Of a stretch of DNA of 64,000 nucleotides, positions 17,439 to 27,224 are shown piece by piece. The notes below the pieces were generated by a model. The model did no database searches, had not been told where the DNA came from, and was given only the letters and a program-made list of their open reading frames with translations. Numbering within the stretch: position 1 is the first letter of the stretch; each line of letters starts with the position of its first letter. The stretch is from an uncultured Shewanella sp. (GTDB taxonomy: Bacteria > Pseudomonadota > Gammaproteobacteria > Enterobacterales > Shewanellaceae): contig NZ_CANMUW010000007.1 in NCBI RefSeq assembly GCF_947501225.1, positions 62,001 to 126,000 on the forward strand, read 5' to 3'. The translations under genes and the position numbers were made by a program.

Positions 17439-18257
17439 ATGATTGAGAAGAAGCTATGTTTTATCGGGGCTGGAAACATGACCCGCAGCATTACCAGCGG
17501 GCTGGTTAAAAGCGGCTACACTCCGTCACTCATTCACGCAACTAACCCCAGCGTAGAAAAATTAAATGCTCTACAGCACGACCTCAATATCCGGGTATCA
17601 CACGATAACCTTGCTGCGGCCAAAGAGGCAGATGTCATAGTATTGAGTGTTAAGCCTCACTTCATGCAAGCCGTTTGTGAGGAACTCGGCGCTCTCGACC
17701 TGTCAGAAAAGCTCATCATCACCATCGCCGCCGGCATCACGGCAAACCGATACAGCGACTATTTCGGCCAACAAATTAAACTGATCCGCACCATGCCCAA
17801 TACACCGACTCAGATTGGTGTGGGCATGACGGGGTTATATGCCGGGGATGAGATCTCACAAGAACAAAAAGACTTCTGTGAACATCTCATGCTAAGTGGC
17901 GGCAAAGTTGTCTGGGTAGAGAAGGAGGAGGAGCTGAACCAGGTTATCGCTCTGGCGGGCAGCTCTCCAGCCTATTTCTTCCTGTTTATGGAAGCTATGA
18001 TCGCTAAGGCGACCGAATCCGGTATGGATGAGCTCAAAGCCCGAGCCTTAGTTCAGCAAGCGGCGCTGGGAGCCGCGGAGATGGTGATTCAAAACCCGGA
18101 GCTTTCTGCCGCACAGCTCAGAGAAAATGTGACCTCTAAAGGAGGAACTACGGCTAAGGCGATTGCCGCCTTTGAATCTGGTAATATCAGGGAACTGGTC
18201 AGCCAAGCCATGGATGACTGTGTCGCTCGCGCTCAAGAGATGGCTGAGCAATATTAA
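17439..18257 (+). CDS. proC: Pyrroline-5-carboxylate reductase, 272 aa
   Basis: It catalyses the last step of proline synthesis, NAD(P)H-dependent reduction of 1-pyrroline-5-carboxylate. The Rossmann motif is CFIGAGNMTRSITSGLVKSG at residues 6-25. The central catalytic/substrate block is IRTMPNTPTQIGVGMTGL near 115-132. The family signature ENVTSKGGTTAKAIAAFE is near 236-253. Length and motifs are standard. It lies 116 bases after yggS and 44 before yggT. Confidence 0.96.
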   Translation: MIEKKLCFIGAGNMTRSITSGLVKSGYTPSLIHATNPSVEKLNALQHDLNIRVSHDNLAAAKEADVIVLSVKPHFMQAVCEELGALDLSEKLIITIAAGITANRYSDYFGQQIKLIRTMPNTPTQIGVGMTGLYAGDEISQEQKDFCEHLMLSGGKVVWVEKEEELNQVIALAGSSPAYFFLFMEAMIAKATESGMDELKARALVQQAALGAAEMVIQNPELSAAQLRENVTSKGGTTAKAIAAFESGNIRELVSQAMDDCVARAQEMAEQY

Positions 18258-18301
18258 TTTCAACTGAACTAACTTTTAACAATATAGAATAGAGCACGCT
18301 C

Positions 18302-18850
18302 ATGAATGCATTAAGTTTTTTAGTCAGCACCGTTTTTGACCTATACCTGATGGTTGTAATTCTCCGAATCTGGCTCCAACTCGCTAAGGCCGATTTTTAC
18401 AACCCATTTAGTCAGTTTATCGTAAAAGCCACACATCCGATTGTCGCCCCCTTACGCCGTATTCTCCCCTCCATAGGTGGATTTGACACAGCTTCATTTT
18501 TACTCGCCCTTTTGGTTGTCGTTGCAAAATTTGTGATCCTCAGCCTTATAGCGGGTGCAGCCATCAATATCCCGACAATTTTATTAGTTGCCGTAGTCTC
18601 AGTCTTTAAAGAAGCCGGAGTACTGCTCTTCTGGATGCTGATCATTCGAGCTGTATTGAGCTGGATAAGCCAGGGACATAACCCTATCGAGATGGTTATG
18701 GGACAGTTAACCGAGCCCTTCCTGTCTCCGATACGTCGCATTATTCCTCCTATGGGCGGCCTTGATCTGTCATTGCTTGTTTTGATGATCATCCTTAACT
18801 TCGTCAATATCTTATTAGCGCAATATGTACCTTTCTGGGCAAACGTTTAA
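18302..18850 (+). CDS. yggT: YggT family membrane protein, 182 aa
   Basis: An inner membrane protein made of two YGGT repeats. Each repeat has a helix pair with a conserved block: [20 protein letters not shown] near residues 21-40 followed by [11 protein letters not shown], and [20 protein letters not shown] near 114-133 followed by [15 protein letters not shown]. The family is implicated in osmotic-stress physiology and, in phototrophs, in assembly functions; the role here is unproven. Its stop overlaps the yggU start (TAATG), indicating translational coupling. Confidence 0.92.
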   Translation: MNALSFLVSTVFDLYLMVVILRIWLQLAKADFYNPFSQFIVKATHPIVAPLRRILPSIGGFDTASFLLALLVVVAKFVILSLIAGAAINIPTILLVAVVSVFKEAGVLLFWMLIIRAVLSWISQGHNPIEMVMGQLTEPFLSPIRRIIPPMGGLDLSLLVLMIILNFVNILLAQYVPFWANV

Positions 18851-19137
18851 TGCCTCCTGTCTCTAAGCAGCAGGAGGACCTGCTGCTTAACCTCTATATT
18901 CAGCCCAAAGCCAGCCGGGATCAGATTGTAGGAGTCCATGGAGAGGAAGTTAAAATTGCAATCACGGCTCCTCCGGTCGATGGCAAGGCGAACGCTCACC
19001 TGATCAAATATCTGTCGAAAGCCTTTAAGGTGCCTAAAGGTGATATTGTGATCCTCAAAGGTGCATTAGGCAGACATAAGCAGGTTAGGATACTTTCACC
19101 CAGGCTTATCCCTGAAGCGATTGATAGGCTGCTATAG
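18850..19137 (+). CDS. yggU: DUF167 family protein YggU, 95 aa
   Basis: A small alpha/beta protein of the UPF0235 family. The motifs are [19 protein letters not shown] near residues 12-30 and the highly conserved [19 protein letters not shown] near 39-57, followed by a [11 protein letters not shown] strand. The function is not known. The ATG overlaps the yggT stop by one base. E. coli has the same yggS-yggT-yggU-rdgB-hemW order. Confidence 0.92.
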   Translation: MPPVSKQQEDLLLNLYIQPKASRDQIVGVHGEEVKIAITAPPVDGKANAHLIKYLSKAFKVPKGDIVILKGALGRHKQVRILSPRLIPEAIDRLL

Positions 19138-19242
19138 AGGAAGGTTAATTTTTTGTAACGCAATGAAAGGTTAACTTAATCGTGTAAACATCTATACTTT
19201 AGTCATCCACGATAGATAGAACGGATAACACAGGAGTCAGTC

Positions 19243-19677
19243 ATGTTCAGAGCTATTTTATCAGCACTCATTCTCACACTCGCTTTCATAGGCAGTGTTT
19301 CTGCAGAGCAGAAGCAGAAAGTAGGTAACTACGATATTCACTATGTCGCATTAGGCAGCACATTTCTCACTCCCAGTATCGCCAAGTCATACGGCATCAA
19401 ACGCAGTAGTTATACAGGGATCATCAATATCTCTGTGCTCGACACCAGTCAGGAGGGCAACCCTCCTGTTGCAGTTGAGATTTCGGGCATTGCCAATAAC
19501 CTACTCGATGCTAGAATCAACTTAAAATTCAGAGAGATCCGTGAAGGCGATGCAATCTACTATGTCGCCGAGGTCCCGTACCGTGATGATCAGGAGATCA
19601 ACTTTCAAATCGCAATCAAGCACCAAAAAAAGCTCAATACACAGCTGACGTTCAAACAGAAGTTCTATGTAGATTAA
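19243..19677 (+). CDS. DUF4426 periplasmic protein, 144 aa
   Basis: Signal peptide MFRAILSALILTLAFIGSVSA, then a mature domain starting EQKQKVGNYDIHYVALGSTF, the characteristic N-terminus of DUF4426. It continues with IAKSYGIKRSSYTGIINISV and ends in a beta strand (LTFKQKFYVD). The family is periplasmic and of unknown function; its genes usually sit between yggU and rdgB in Shewanella and Vibrio, as here. The ATG follows CAGGAG. Confidence 0.85.
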   Translation: MFRAILSALILTLAFIGSVSAEQKQKVGNYDIHYVALGSTFLTPSIAKSYGIKRSSYTGIINISVLDTSQEGNPPVAVEISGIANNLLDARINLKFREIREGDAIYYVAEVPYRDDQEINFQIAIKHQKKLNTQLTFKQKFYVD

Positions 19678-19878
19678 TTCAGATATCCGGCCAGCTCAGC
19701 CACTTTCAATTCCGGCATTTGCTATTGTCAGTAACCTCCTTCGGGAGGGTACTGCTTCTATCTGAACTTCTTTAGACCTACTGTTTCGTCGATTTCCCGC
19801 TATCATCACTACCGTTTCCGGCCCGGCTTAGTTATTATTGCGCCCAACTATTGAACCCAAAGTGTTTTAAGGTATCTC

Positions 19879-20481
19879 ATGGATAAGTTCGTTCTCGCCA
19901 GTGGTAACAAAGGTAAGCTTAAAGAGTTTGCAGAAATCTTTTCACAATACGATGTAGAGGTACTTCCTCAAAGCCAGTTTAATGTCGAAGAGGTACCGGA
20001 AACTGGCACAACCTTCGTCGAGAATGCCATTATCAAGGCACGTCATGCCGCCGAAGTTACCGGGCTTGCGGCGATTGCCGATGATTCAGGACTCGAGGTT
20101 GATCTACTGGACGGGCAACCGGGAATATACTCTGCCCGATATGCTGGAGAGAAAGCCAGCTCAACCGATAACTATGAAAAACTACTTGAAGCCCTGAAAG
20201 GGAGCAAAGAAGCAAGAACGGCAAGATTTCAGTGCATCCTTGTCTATATGCGCCATGCTAAAGATCCGACTCCAATCATCTGCCAGGCTTCCTGGGAAGG
20301 AGAGATAGGTTTCCAGGCCAAAGGCGAAAACGGTCACGGCTACGATCCTATCTTCATTCCTTCTGAACATGAGTGCACGGCTGCTGAGTTATCCAGTGAA
20401 GAGAAAAACCGTCTCAGCCATCGCGGAAAGGCGATGTCACAGCTGCTAGATGCAATGCAAAAGCAAGGCATACTCATTTAA
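19879..20481 (+). CDS. rdgB: dITP/XTP pyrophosphatase RdgB, 200 aa
   Basis: It hydrolyses non-canonical purine nucleoside triphosphates (dITP, XTP) to monophosphates, keeping deaminated bases out of DNA. The N-terminal motif is VLASGNKGKLKEFAEI near residues 5-20. The metal-binding block is AIADDSGLEVDLLDGQPGIY near 68-87. The C-terminal block is GHGYDPIFIPSEHECTAAEL then KNRLSHRGKA. Length fits the Ham1 family. The next gene is hemW, as in E. coli. Confidence 0.96.
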   Translation: MDKFVLASGNKGKLKEFAEIFSQYDVEVLPQSQFNVEEVPETGTTFVENAIIKARHAAEVTGLAAIADDSGLEVDLLDGQPGIYSARYAGEKASSTDNYEKLLEALKGSKEARTARFQCILVYMRHAKDPTPIICQASWEGEIGFQAKGENGHGYDPIFIPSEHECTAAELSSEEKNRLSHRGKAMSQLLDAMQKQGILI

Positions 20482-20622
20482 TCACCGCTCTGACGGTACT
20501 AAGGCTTGATATCGTTAGGGGGGATGACTTTGAGCACCTCCCTAATTGGCTTCAAAGGCTCCAAAGTGTTCTATGAGCTTTCGAAGCATGAATATATTGA
20601 TACAACAGCAAGGCACACAGAT

Positions 20623-21759
20623 ATGTTAACACTACCACCACTTAGTCTATATGTTCACATTCCCTGGTGTGTGCAGAAGTGTCCTTATTGCGACTTTAAC
20701 TCCCATGGTCAACATGGCGAGTTGCCTCAACAAGCGTATATCGATGCACTGATCAACGATCTGAAAAACGACGTTCAATATGTTCAGGGACGAAAGTTAC
20801 ACTCAATTTTCATCGGTGGCGGCACACCTTCGCTGTTTGATGCAGCTCAAATAGAGAGGTTGTTGACTCAGATATCACGACTTATTCCCTTCAGCGAACA
20901 GATAGAGATAAGTATGGAGGCCAATCCCGGCACATTAGAGCATGATGACTTTAAAGCCTATCATCAGGCCGGCGTGACTCGATTATCAATTGGTGTACAG
21001 AGTTTCTCCAGTGACAAGTTAAATCTGCTGGGACGAATACATGATAAAGATGAGGCCAGGATCGCCGCTCAAAAAGCTTCTGAGGTCGGCTACGACAGCT
21101 TTAACCTGGATCTTATGCACGGACTTCCCAACCAGAGTTTTGATGAGGCAATGGCCGATATTGAGACAGCAGCCTCACTTAAGCCACCACATCTATCCTG
21201 GTATCAGTTGACCATAGAGCAAAATACCCTGTTTCACTCGAAGCCACCTCAACTGCCCGATGATGAATCACTATGGAAGATCTATGAGCAAGGTCAGAAA
21301 AAACTGGCAGCCTTAGGCTATGAGCAGTATGAGATCTCCGCCTATGCCAAACCCGGTTACCGGTGCCGACACAACATCAACTATTGGCAGTTTGGTGATT
21401 ACCTGGGCATTGGATGTGGTGCTCATGGAAAAGTGACACTTCCGGCGTCAGATACCATCATCCGGACAGTCAAAATTAAACATCCAAAAGGCTACCTGGT
21501 AGCTGATGATTATACCTTCGATCTGACTCAGATCCCTGAAGATGAGAGAGCGCTCGAGTACCTGATGAATCGTTTTCGTCTCATATCGCCAATCCCAAAG
21601 TGCGAATTTGAGCAGAGAACCGGACTATCACGTACTGTTCTGGAAGAGGGAATTGCTAAGGCAAAAGCAAAATCCTTACTGACAGAGAGCGAAGAGTATT
21701 GGGAGTTAACTCCCAAAGGACAGATGTTTGTTAACGAGCTGCTGTCGCAGTTCTGCTAA
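20623..21759 (+). CDS. hemW: Radical SAM heme chaperone HemW, 378 aa
   Basis: A radical SAM protein related to coproporphyrinogen dehydrogenase HemN, but of the HemW type that binds and transfers heme. Start placed at ATG 20623 giving MLTLPPLSLYVHIPWC and the usual 378 residues; an earlier in-frame ATG would add 39 unrelated residues. The cluster motif is CVQKCPYC at 16-23, with three Cys as required. SAM/glycine motifs include FIGGGTPSLF and MEANPGT. The HemN C-terminal domain follows from about residue 300. AAGG precedes the start. Confidence 0.94.
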   Translation: MLTLPPLSLYVHIPWCVQKCPYCDFNSHGQHGELPQQAYIDALINDLKNDVQYVQGRKLHSIFIGGGTPSLFDAAQIERLLTQISRLIPFSEQIEISMEANPGTLEHDDFKAYHQAGVTRLSIGVQSFSSDKLNLLGRIHDKDEARIAAQKASEVGYDSFNLDLMHGLPNQSFDEAMADIETAASLKPPHLSWYQLTIEQNTLFHSKPPQLPDDESLWKIYEQGQKKLAALGYEQYEISAYAKPGYRCRHNINYWQFGDYLGIGCGAHGKVTLPASDTIIRTVKIKHPKGYLVADDYTFDLTQIPEDERALEYLMNRFRLISPIPKCEFEQRTGLSRTVLEEGIAKAKAKSLLTESEEYWELTPKGQMFVNELLSQFC

Positions 21760-21847
21760 CGCTCCTCTATTTTAGCTCCATCAGAACACCTGCTAACACT
21801 TAGCTCAAGACTTTAACGCGCAGCTTCATCAAGATTAGCCTGTTGTT

Positions 21848-21883
21848 AAAAAAAACAAAGCCAGTTGGAAACTCCAACTGGCT
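21848..21883 (-). terminator. Orphan minus-strand terminator
   Basis: An 11-bp perfect stem AGCCAGTTGGA / TCCAACTGGCT with an AAC loop is followed on the minus strand by TTTGTTTTTTTT. No minus-strand gene ends here. Confidence 0.7.
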
Positions 21884-22026
21884 AAATAGATGGTCAATAT
21901 GGCTCGATAATTAGTTACAGATTAACAAGTATCAAACCAAACCGACTCTTCAAATTTTCTATCTCAATCTGTTCAGCACTTTCTTTAATTGCTAGTAAAT
22001 AACACAAGGTATTGCTTCAGAAAGAA

Positions 22027-22053
22027 AAATACCCCGGTAAAAACCGGGGTAAA
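22027..22053 (-). terminator. Terminator of the candidate small RNA
   Basis: TACCCCGGT / ACCGGGGTA stem with an AAAA loop; the minus strand continues TTTTTCTTTC. No protein gene precedes it. Confidence 0.7.
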
Positions 22054-22212
22054 ACCAAAACTAGGATGATGGTTTCAAGGCTGGCACTGTTTTAGTTCTT
22101 AAACCTCCGCCAGCATCGATTCGGGGGTGCGTTAATCGCCAGTCTGCATAAATAGCTCAAGAGGGGTCATTCTTAAAAGATTTATGGGGGTCAGACCTTC
22201 CCAAATCAACTA
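22030..22212 (-). ncRNA. Candidate small RNA with own promoter and terminator
   Basis: On the minus strand a plausible sigma70 promoter (TTGCGC at 22246-22241, 16 bases, TACAAT at 22224-22219) is followed about 180 bases later by a 9-bp hairpin with a T run (22053-22027). No open frame longer than a few codons fits inside. This is inference from promoter and terminator only; conservation and expression are unknown. Confidence 0.35.
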
Positions 22213-22329
22213 GTTGCAATTGTATTCTTTTAAGAACAAAGCGCAATAGCAACACCGCTCACACATTAGTACCCCCTTAATAAGGGTGTAATATATTACT
22301 AATATAGATCCATTGTAATTGCATGTTTT

Positions 22330-22360
22330 AAAACAAAAAAAACCTCACCCCTTCATAGGG
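22330..22360 (-). terminator. Terminator of the LysR gene
   Basis: The minus strand reads GAGCCTCACCCT, a short loop, AGGGGTGAGGTTTTTTTT: a strong stem and T run about 125 bases past the stop codon at 22485. Confidence 0.75.
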
Positions 22361-22484
22361 TGAGGCTCATCATCCTCTACAGCAAACAATGTTTCCTAAA
22401 AATGCTGTTAACTTATTCAGTTTATGTATAACCCACTACACATTCAATACCTTACATTTAGCAGCTTTCAGTCAGAAAAGAGGG

Positions 22485-23426
22485 CTACTTCCGCTTGGCA
22501 TAGAGCTCGGCATAAGGTTCATCCCAGTATGGCGGAGAGCCGATATGGCCTTTAATAAAGTCAATGAAGGCACTGACTTTGGGGGCCAAATGCTTTCTTC
22601 TTGGATACACCGCCTGCAAGGGCAGATGATGAGTTAACTGCCAATCTTGCAGTAAGGGAACTAAGGTTCCTTTCGCCACTTCATCTTCAAGCAGGTAACT
22701 TGCCAGGTAGACCACGCCAAGGCCACTGACTGCGGCAGACTTTAGTGCGGGAGCATTATCGACTCTGAAGTTACCGGATACGCCGATCTCACAATAATCA
22801 TCGCCCTTTTTAAACTGCCAAACACTATGCTCATGCCACTCCCCCTGATAAACCAGACAGTTATGGTCGACCAGTTGTTCCGGGCGATCCGGTTGTCCAT
22901 GCAACTTAATATATTCAGGAGATGCAGCGAGTAAAAACTGGCACTTCATCAAAGGTCTGGCAACCATACCTAAGGGAAGCTGCTCAGACATGGTGAGCAG
23001 TAGATCTAACCCTTCACTGACAACATCGACCTTATGATCCAGCAAGCTAACCTGCAACTCCAGCTCAGGATGCGTCGTCATAAACTCAGGCAATGCCGGA
23101 ATAATATGCATGGTACCGAAAGATTGAGAGATCCCGACCTTTAATACCCCACGAGTCGCATCATTAAGATTATGAACACTGGCAATAGCCTGATCGGCAT
23201 CTCGAAGTAACTCTTCACCTTGGGTATACAATAATTGTCCGGCTTCGGTTAAGCTCAAGCTTCGCGTTGTACGCTGGATCAGCTGAACCCCTAATTTATG
23301 TTCAAGATCGGCAACTTGAGTGCTCACCTTGGACTTAGAGATCCCCAATTTCCTTGCTGCGGAACTAAAGCTGCCGGCACGGGCAACATGAGTAAAAATT
23401 GCGATAGGTTCCAATAGTTCTAACAT
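22485..23426 (-). CDS. LysR-family transcriptional regulator, 313 aa
   Basis: The N-terminal helix-turn-helix is HVARAGSFSSAARKLGISKS at residues 13-32, followed by KVSTQVADLEHKLGVQLIQR and the linker helix. The effector-binding domain is residues 90-295. It resembles the large subgroup of LysR proteins that regulate oxidoreductase genes, but no divergent target gene lies next to it. The upstream gap (23427-23741) is gene-free and contains a perfect 14-bp palindrome. The target is unknown. Confidence 0.88.
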   Translation of the reverse strand: MLELLEPIAIFTHVARAGSFSSAARKLGISKSKVSTQVADLEHKLGVQLIQRTTRSLSLTEAGQLLYTQGEELLRDADQAIASVHNLNDATRGVLKVGISQSFGTMHIIPALPEFMTTHPELELQVSLLDHKVDVVSEGLDLLLTMSEQLPLGMVARPLMKCQFLLAASPEYIKLHGQPDRPEQLVDHNCLVYQGEWHEHSVWQFKKGDDYCEIGVSGNFRVDNAPALKSAAVSGLGVVYLASYLLEDEVAKGTLVPLLQDWQLTHHLPLQAVYPRRKHLAPKVSAFIDFIKGHIGSPPYWDEPYAELYAKRK

Positions 23427-23552
23427 GTAAATCGCCTTAAGGTGTTTACGACACTAACAATACTTACATTAAGTAAGGGAAACCGAATTAAAAAAAACAA
23501 ACAACATTCTTTTAAAACAGCCACTTATTTTATAAAAGTACACTAGAGTAGA

Positions 23553-23566
23553 GTCAGACGTCTGAC
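23553..23566. promoter_or_regulatory. Perfect 14-bp palindrome upstream of the LysR gene
   Basis: GTCAGACGTCTGAC is its own reverse complement. It lies about 127 bases upstream of the LysR start codon, flanked at a distance by CACTAG on both sides. It may be a repressor or activator site; LysR sites are usually T-n11-A, so the binder could be another protein. Confidence 0.35.
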
Positions 23567-23812
23567 CGAGTCCACTAGCAAAAAGGTCAGTTTTCTTATT
23601 TTTTTGTCAGTATACCAAAGATTTGTGCTTTGATTCTAATACCTATTTTTTTTGTCTTAATTTTGGCATCAGAAAATGCTAGGTGCTATGGGTGAGCTCT
23701 TACCAATCTGTATCAGTAAAGTTTAACCTGGGTATAATATTTCGATTATGCAGCCAGATAGGCTCAATGTAAAAGTATCTGTTATTTGAGCGTCGGGTAT
23801 TCGGCTAAAACG

Positions 23813-23840
23813 AAAAAAACCCGTAATCGAAACTACGGGC
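23813..23840 (-). terminator. Terminator of yggN
   Basis: CCCGTA / TACGGG stem around an 8-base loop, with seven T residues following on the minus strand, about 70 bases after the yggN stop. Confidence 0.75.
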
Positions 23841-23908
23841 CTGTTGCAATAAATGGTGGGAAGCAACAAATACCAACCGGTATAAAAGTCCAGGTCTAAA
23901 CTAAAAAC

Positions 23909-24742
23909 CTACTCCAACAACTCCTTAGCCGAGGCGTCAATCAAACGGTATTCACTCAGCTGGGGAACTTCAGCCCTTAAGTTTTGCTCCAAGGCTATCA
24001 AGTACTGAAAATCATCACACATCTTTTCTGCTCGCTTTTCGAGATCTTTGGCCTGGGCTTCGATCTGCACCTCTATCTCTTCGCCGACATTTTCCATCTT
24101 TCTGGAGAATGACTCCATTTTCTGCTCGAAGGAATCACCATCCCCTGACAGGATTTCACTACCTAAATTGACCATCATGGTGCCTACAGAGCTTCTTATT
24201 AGCTCTTCCATCTCTTTTTCGAACTCTTTATCGAAGGTATCTTCGAGTGATGACTGAGTCGAACCAAGATAAAACTTATCTCCATGCTGATAAGCAACCT
24301 GTTCTACGCGCTCTTCAAACCCATCCATCATCTCATCCAGTTTTGCACCCGCCGCATCCCCTAGAAGCGGGGTTAATGCCATACTCGCCGCCGATGATGC
24401 GATACCAACGGCATCATGCACTAATGTGATCACCTCAGGGAGCTGCCTTGCGACCTCTTGTGAGTACTGAGTCAATAACCTCTGCTGCTTACCATCCAGA
24501 GAAACCCGCTTTCCATCGACATACAGTTTATCAAGTTCGATTCGATACAGCTCTGAGTCACCATCACTTACCGTCATTAACTGAGGCTCAACGGCGACAT
24601 CATAATTTAGTGCAACCTCACATTGCTCATTATGACTCTGATACGAATTTGACGAATGCTCTTCATGAGCCGATACAAAAGTCACCGCACTCCCCACGAA
24701 AAGAGCTGCCGAGATCCCTATAGAAGTTGCTAATTTTCTCAT
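23909..24742 (-). CDS. yggN: DUF2884 family protein YggN, 277 aa
   Basis: A periplasmic protein of unknown function. Start set at ATG 24742 because it yields a signal peptide (MRKLATSIGISAALFVGSAV, cleaved after VSA) and follows AAGGAAAG; an upstream start would hide the signal. The mature part has the family blocks YRIELDKLYVDGKRVSLD and LTQYSQEVARQLPEVI. A long acidic, amphipathic helix follows (residues 180-255, many Glu/Lys heptads), so a coiled coil is likely. Gene context yggN-yggL-trmB-mutY-yggX is conserved with E. coli. Confidence 0.88.
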   Translation of the reverse strand: MRKLATSIGISAALFVGSAVTFVSAHEEHSSNSYQSHNEQCEVALNYDVAVEPQLMTVSDGDSELYRIELDKLYVDGKRVSLDGKQQRLLTQYSQEVARQLPEVITLVHDAVGIASSAASMALTPLLGDAAGAKLDEMMDGFEERVEQVAYQHGDKFYLGSTQSSLEDTFDKEFEKEMEELIRSSVGTMMVNLGSEILSGDGDSFEQKMESFSRKMENVGEEIEVQIEAQAKDLEKRAEKMCDDFQYLIALEQNLRAEVPQLSEYRLIDASAKELLE

Positions 24743-24970
24743 CGAAACTTTCCTTAAACTTAGTATTCCTGAAGCATTTTGATCTGTGAGGACAACACAG
24801 CGCGCCAGATCAAAACCCGATATATCCAGTAACAAAGCACATATCATGCCAAAAACGCAACCAACTGATTACAAAGAATTTACAAGCAGAGTAAAAAGAT
24901 ATACCGGGAGATATTAGTAAATAACACCAGATTTTGGCCGATTTACTAATATTCACAAGATGGGGGAAAA

Positions 24971-25885
24971 CTAGAAAATTGAGCGTCCTAAGCGCTGACA
25001 CAGCTCTTCGAGTGCTGCGGTTCCGGCAAGTGAATTACCATTTGAGTCCAACTCGGGAGACCAGACACATACCGACATGTCTCCCGGGATCACGGCAATG
25101 ATCCCACCACCAACGCCACTTTTACCTGGCATGCCGACCCGATAGGCGAACTCCCCGGCGCCGTCATAAAGACCGGAAGTAGCAAGCAGTGCGTTCATCT
25201 GACGGGTTTGTACAGCAGAAATCAACTGATGACCATTCAGACTCTGGCCTCGGTTAGCCAGATACAGCATAGATTTGGATAGATCGGCACAACTCATGCG
25301 GATAGCACAATAGTGAAAATAGCTTCTCAATACAGTATCGACATCGTTATTGAAATTGCCGAATGATTTCATCAGATAAGCTATTGCGGCGTTTCTTGCG
25401 CTATGCTCATATTCGGACTTAGCCACAATCTTATCTGAAATAAGCCGCTGATTATCACTGAGATGCCGGATACTCTCGAGCATTCTATGCTTAGGGGCTC
25501 CAAGTCTGGACTGCAGCAGGTCTGCAATGACTAAAGCACCGGCATTAATGAACGGATTTCTGGGTAACCCACGCTCTAGCTCTACCTGAACTAAAGAGTT
25601 AAACGATTGCCCCGACGGTTCTTTACCAACCCGCGACCAGATCTCATCCTCTTCATATAGAGTTAAAGCCATTGTCAGGCTAAAAACCTTTGAGATACTC
25701 TGAATCGAAAAGGGCTCGAGGTAATCTCCAGCCCCTATAGTTGTACCGTCTAGTGTTGTGACGGCTATTCCGATCTTATTCGGGTCTACACACGCAAGTG
25801 CCGGAATATAGTCGGCAACTTTTCCCTGTCCAAGCAGAGGCCGAACCTTATCGACCACCTGCTCTAACAAAGCTTGCTCTGGCAT
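24971..25885 (-). CDS. glsA: Glutaminase, 304 aa
   Basis: It hydrolyses glutamine to glutamate and ammonia and belongs to the beta-lactamase-like serine glutaminase family. The catalytic S-x-x-K is in [16 protein letters not shown] near residues 58-73. Other blocks are [15 protein letters not shown], the YxxxxS region near [19 protein letters not shown] (residue ~160) and [18 protein letters not shown] 25885 overlaps the yggL stop as TAATG, so the two genes are translationally coupled; a GTG three codons upstream is less likely. In E. coli the asparaginase gene ansB occupies this neighbourhood. Confidence 0.95.
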   Translation of the reverse strand: MPEQALLEQVVDKVRPLLGQGKVADYIPALACVDPNKIGIAVTTLDGTTIGAGDYLEPFSIQSISKVFSLTMALTLYEEDEIWSRVGKEPSGQSFNSLVQVELERGLPRNPFINAGALVIADLLQSRLGAPKHRMLESIRHLSDNQRLISDKIVAKSEYEHSARNAAIAYLMKSFGNFNNDVDTVLRSYFHYCAIRMSCADLSKSMLYLANRGQSLNGHQLISAVQTRQMNALLATSGLYDGAGEFAYRVGMPGKSGVGGGIIAVIPGDMSVCVWSPELDSNGNSLAGTAALEELCQRLGRSIF

Positions 25886-26208
25886 TAACTCCACCAGATA
25901 TCATATAGCTCACTTACAACGACATCAGATACCTGCTGTCCTTTCCAGAAGTCGATAACGGCTGCGCGATCATCTTCGGTGCACTTGCCAATGACCTGAG
26001 TAGCAATGATCCCTTCCCACTCCTTATGACCTCCACCATGGAAGCCAAGCTGGCGCGGTTCAATCACTTCATCAATAAATTGATCGACGACTGAATCGAT
26101 CTGCTCTTCCGAAACTGACTCATCGAATGTCCAGTTGATATCGAAACCAAACTCCTGGAACTCATCTACGCGCAATTTTTTACGCAAGCGACGACTACGT
26201 GTTGCCAT
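25885..26208 (-). CDS. yggL: Ribosome-associated protein YggL (DUF469), 107 aa
   Basis: Start at ATG 26208 gives [20 protein letters not shown], aligning with the E. coli YggL N-terminus, and puts AAGGTGGGA at a proper distance; earlier in-frame ATG and GTG codons lie within that ribosome binding site. Conserved blocks: [20 protein letters not shown] near residues 41-60, [18 protein letters not shown], and the ending SELYDIWWS. YggL has been reported to bind the 50S subunit; the role is not fully known. Coupled to glsA. Confidence 0.92.
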   Translation of the reverse strand: MATRSRRLRKKLRVDEFQEFGFDINWTFDESVSEEQIDSVVDQFIDEVIEPRQLGFHGGGHKEWEGIIATQVIGKCTEDDRAAVIDFWKGQQVSDVVVSELYDIWWS

Positions 26209-26283
26209 TGTCATTCCCACCTTAATTAATGTGACGTTATAGTACTAACAAATATTCGGATAAATTGAGTCTGCGAAAACAGA

Positions 26284-27000
26284 TCAATCGACACGCTCAA
26301 ACATTATGTCCCAAACACCGTGCCCCAGTCTGTGACCCCGGGCCTCAAACTTAGTCAGCGGTCTATGCTCTGGACGTGCAACAACATCCCCGGTAGGCGA
26401 CTGGTTCTTATAACCTTCGGCAGAGCCCATGACTTCCAGCATATGCTCGCTATAATTTTCCCAATCTGTTGCAAGATGAAAGACACCACCGATTTTCAGG
26501 GTGCGACGGATCAGCTGAGCGAACTCAGGTTGGACAATACGACGTTTATGATGACGCTTCTTATGCCATGGGTCCGGGAAGAAAAGCTGCACTCTGGCAA
26601 GTGAACCCGGTACTATGCTGTTTTCCAGGACTTCTATAGCATCATGGTGGAAGACGCGTAAGTTAGTCACTCCAGCTTCGCCGGCAACACTCAGGCAAGC
26701 CCCCACACCTGGTTTATGCACCTCGATACCAATAAAATTAAGCTCAGGAGAAGCTTTCGCCATCTCGACCAAAGAGGCCCCCATGCCAAAGCCAATCTCC
26801 AGCACTGTATCAGCATCTCTGCCAAAAATTTCAGCTAAGTCCAATGGTTCCGGAGAGTAATCAAGCCCCATCGCAGGCCAATGTTGCTCCATTGCGGTAG
26901 CCTGGCCTTTAGTTAGTCGGCCCTCTCTTAATACAAAGCTTCTCACTTTGCGAAGATACTTACCCTCTTCATTAAACTCCGCAGTTGTCACGTCGCTCAT
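26284..27000 (-). CDS. trmB: tRNA (guanine-N7-)-methyltransferase TrmB, 238 aa
   Basis: It methylates G46 in the variable loop of tRNAs using SAM. Start at ATG 27000 ([20 protein letters not shown]) gives the usual 238 residues. The SAM motif is [16 protein letters not shown] near residues 63-78. The family-specific catalytic block is [20 protein letters not shown] near 140-159. The ending [20 protein letters not shown] binds substrate. It is divergent from mutY, as in E. coli. Confidence 0.96.
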   Translation of the reverse strand: MSDVTTAEFNEEGKYLRKVRSFVLREGRLTKGQATAMEQHWPAMGLDYSPEPLDLAEIFGRDADTVLEIGFGMGASLVEMAKASPELNFIGIEVHKPGVGACLSVAGEAGVTNLRVFHHDAIEVLENSIVPGSLARVQLFFPDPWHKKRHHKRRIVQPEFAQLIRRTLKIGGVFHLATDWENYSEHMLEVMGSAEGYKNQSPTGDVVARPEHRPLTKFEARGHRLGHGVWDIMFERVD

Positions 27001-27224
27001 TCTCGCCCTCGATCTTGGCATGGTTAATAGAAAACTAGGGCATTATCCAAAGATCAACAATCAGTGCAAGCCCAATATACTTAATCGCTTCGTAATTAAG
27101 TGATCAAAGTATATCAAGTTTCACAAACAGTGCGAACGCCGGTGACTATTTGCCACTCCTCAAGCCAAACAGAGCTTGTCTCCTGGGGGCATGATAGATA
27201 GACTGCCCGTCATATGATCCTTCC

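Larger units (their letters stand above)
21760..22484. other. Long intergenic region with three minus-strand hairpins
   Basis: No protein gene is found in these 725 bases. Three hairpins (21859-21883, 22032-22053, 22332-22359) all have their T tracts on the minus strand. The right one ends the LysR gene; the other two have no gene to serve, which suggests small leftward transcripts. Confidence 0.5.
23427..23908. other. Intergenic region with palindrome and terminator
   Basis: There is no gene in these 482 bases. They hold the palindrome at 23553-23566 and the yggN terminator at 23813-23840. No plus-strand frame divergent to the LysR gene was found. Confidence 0.45.
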
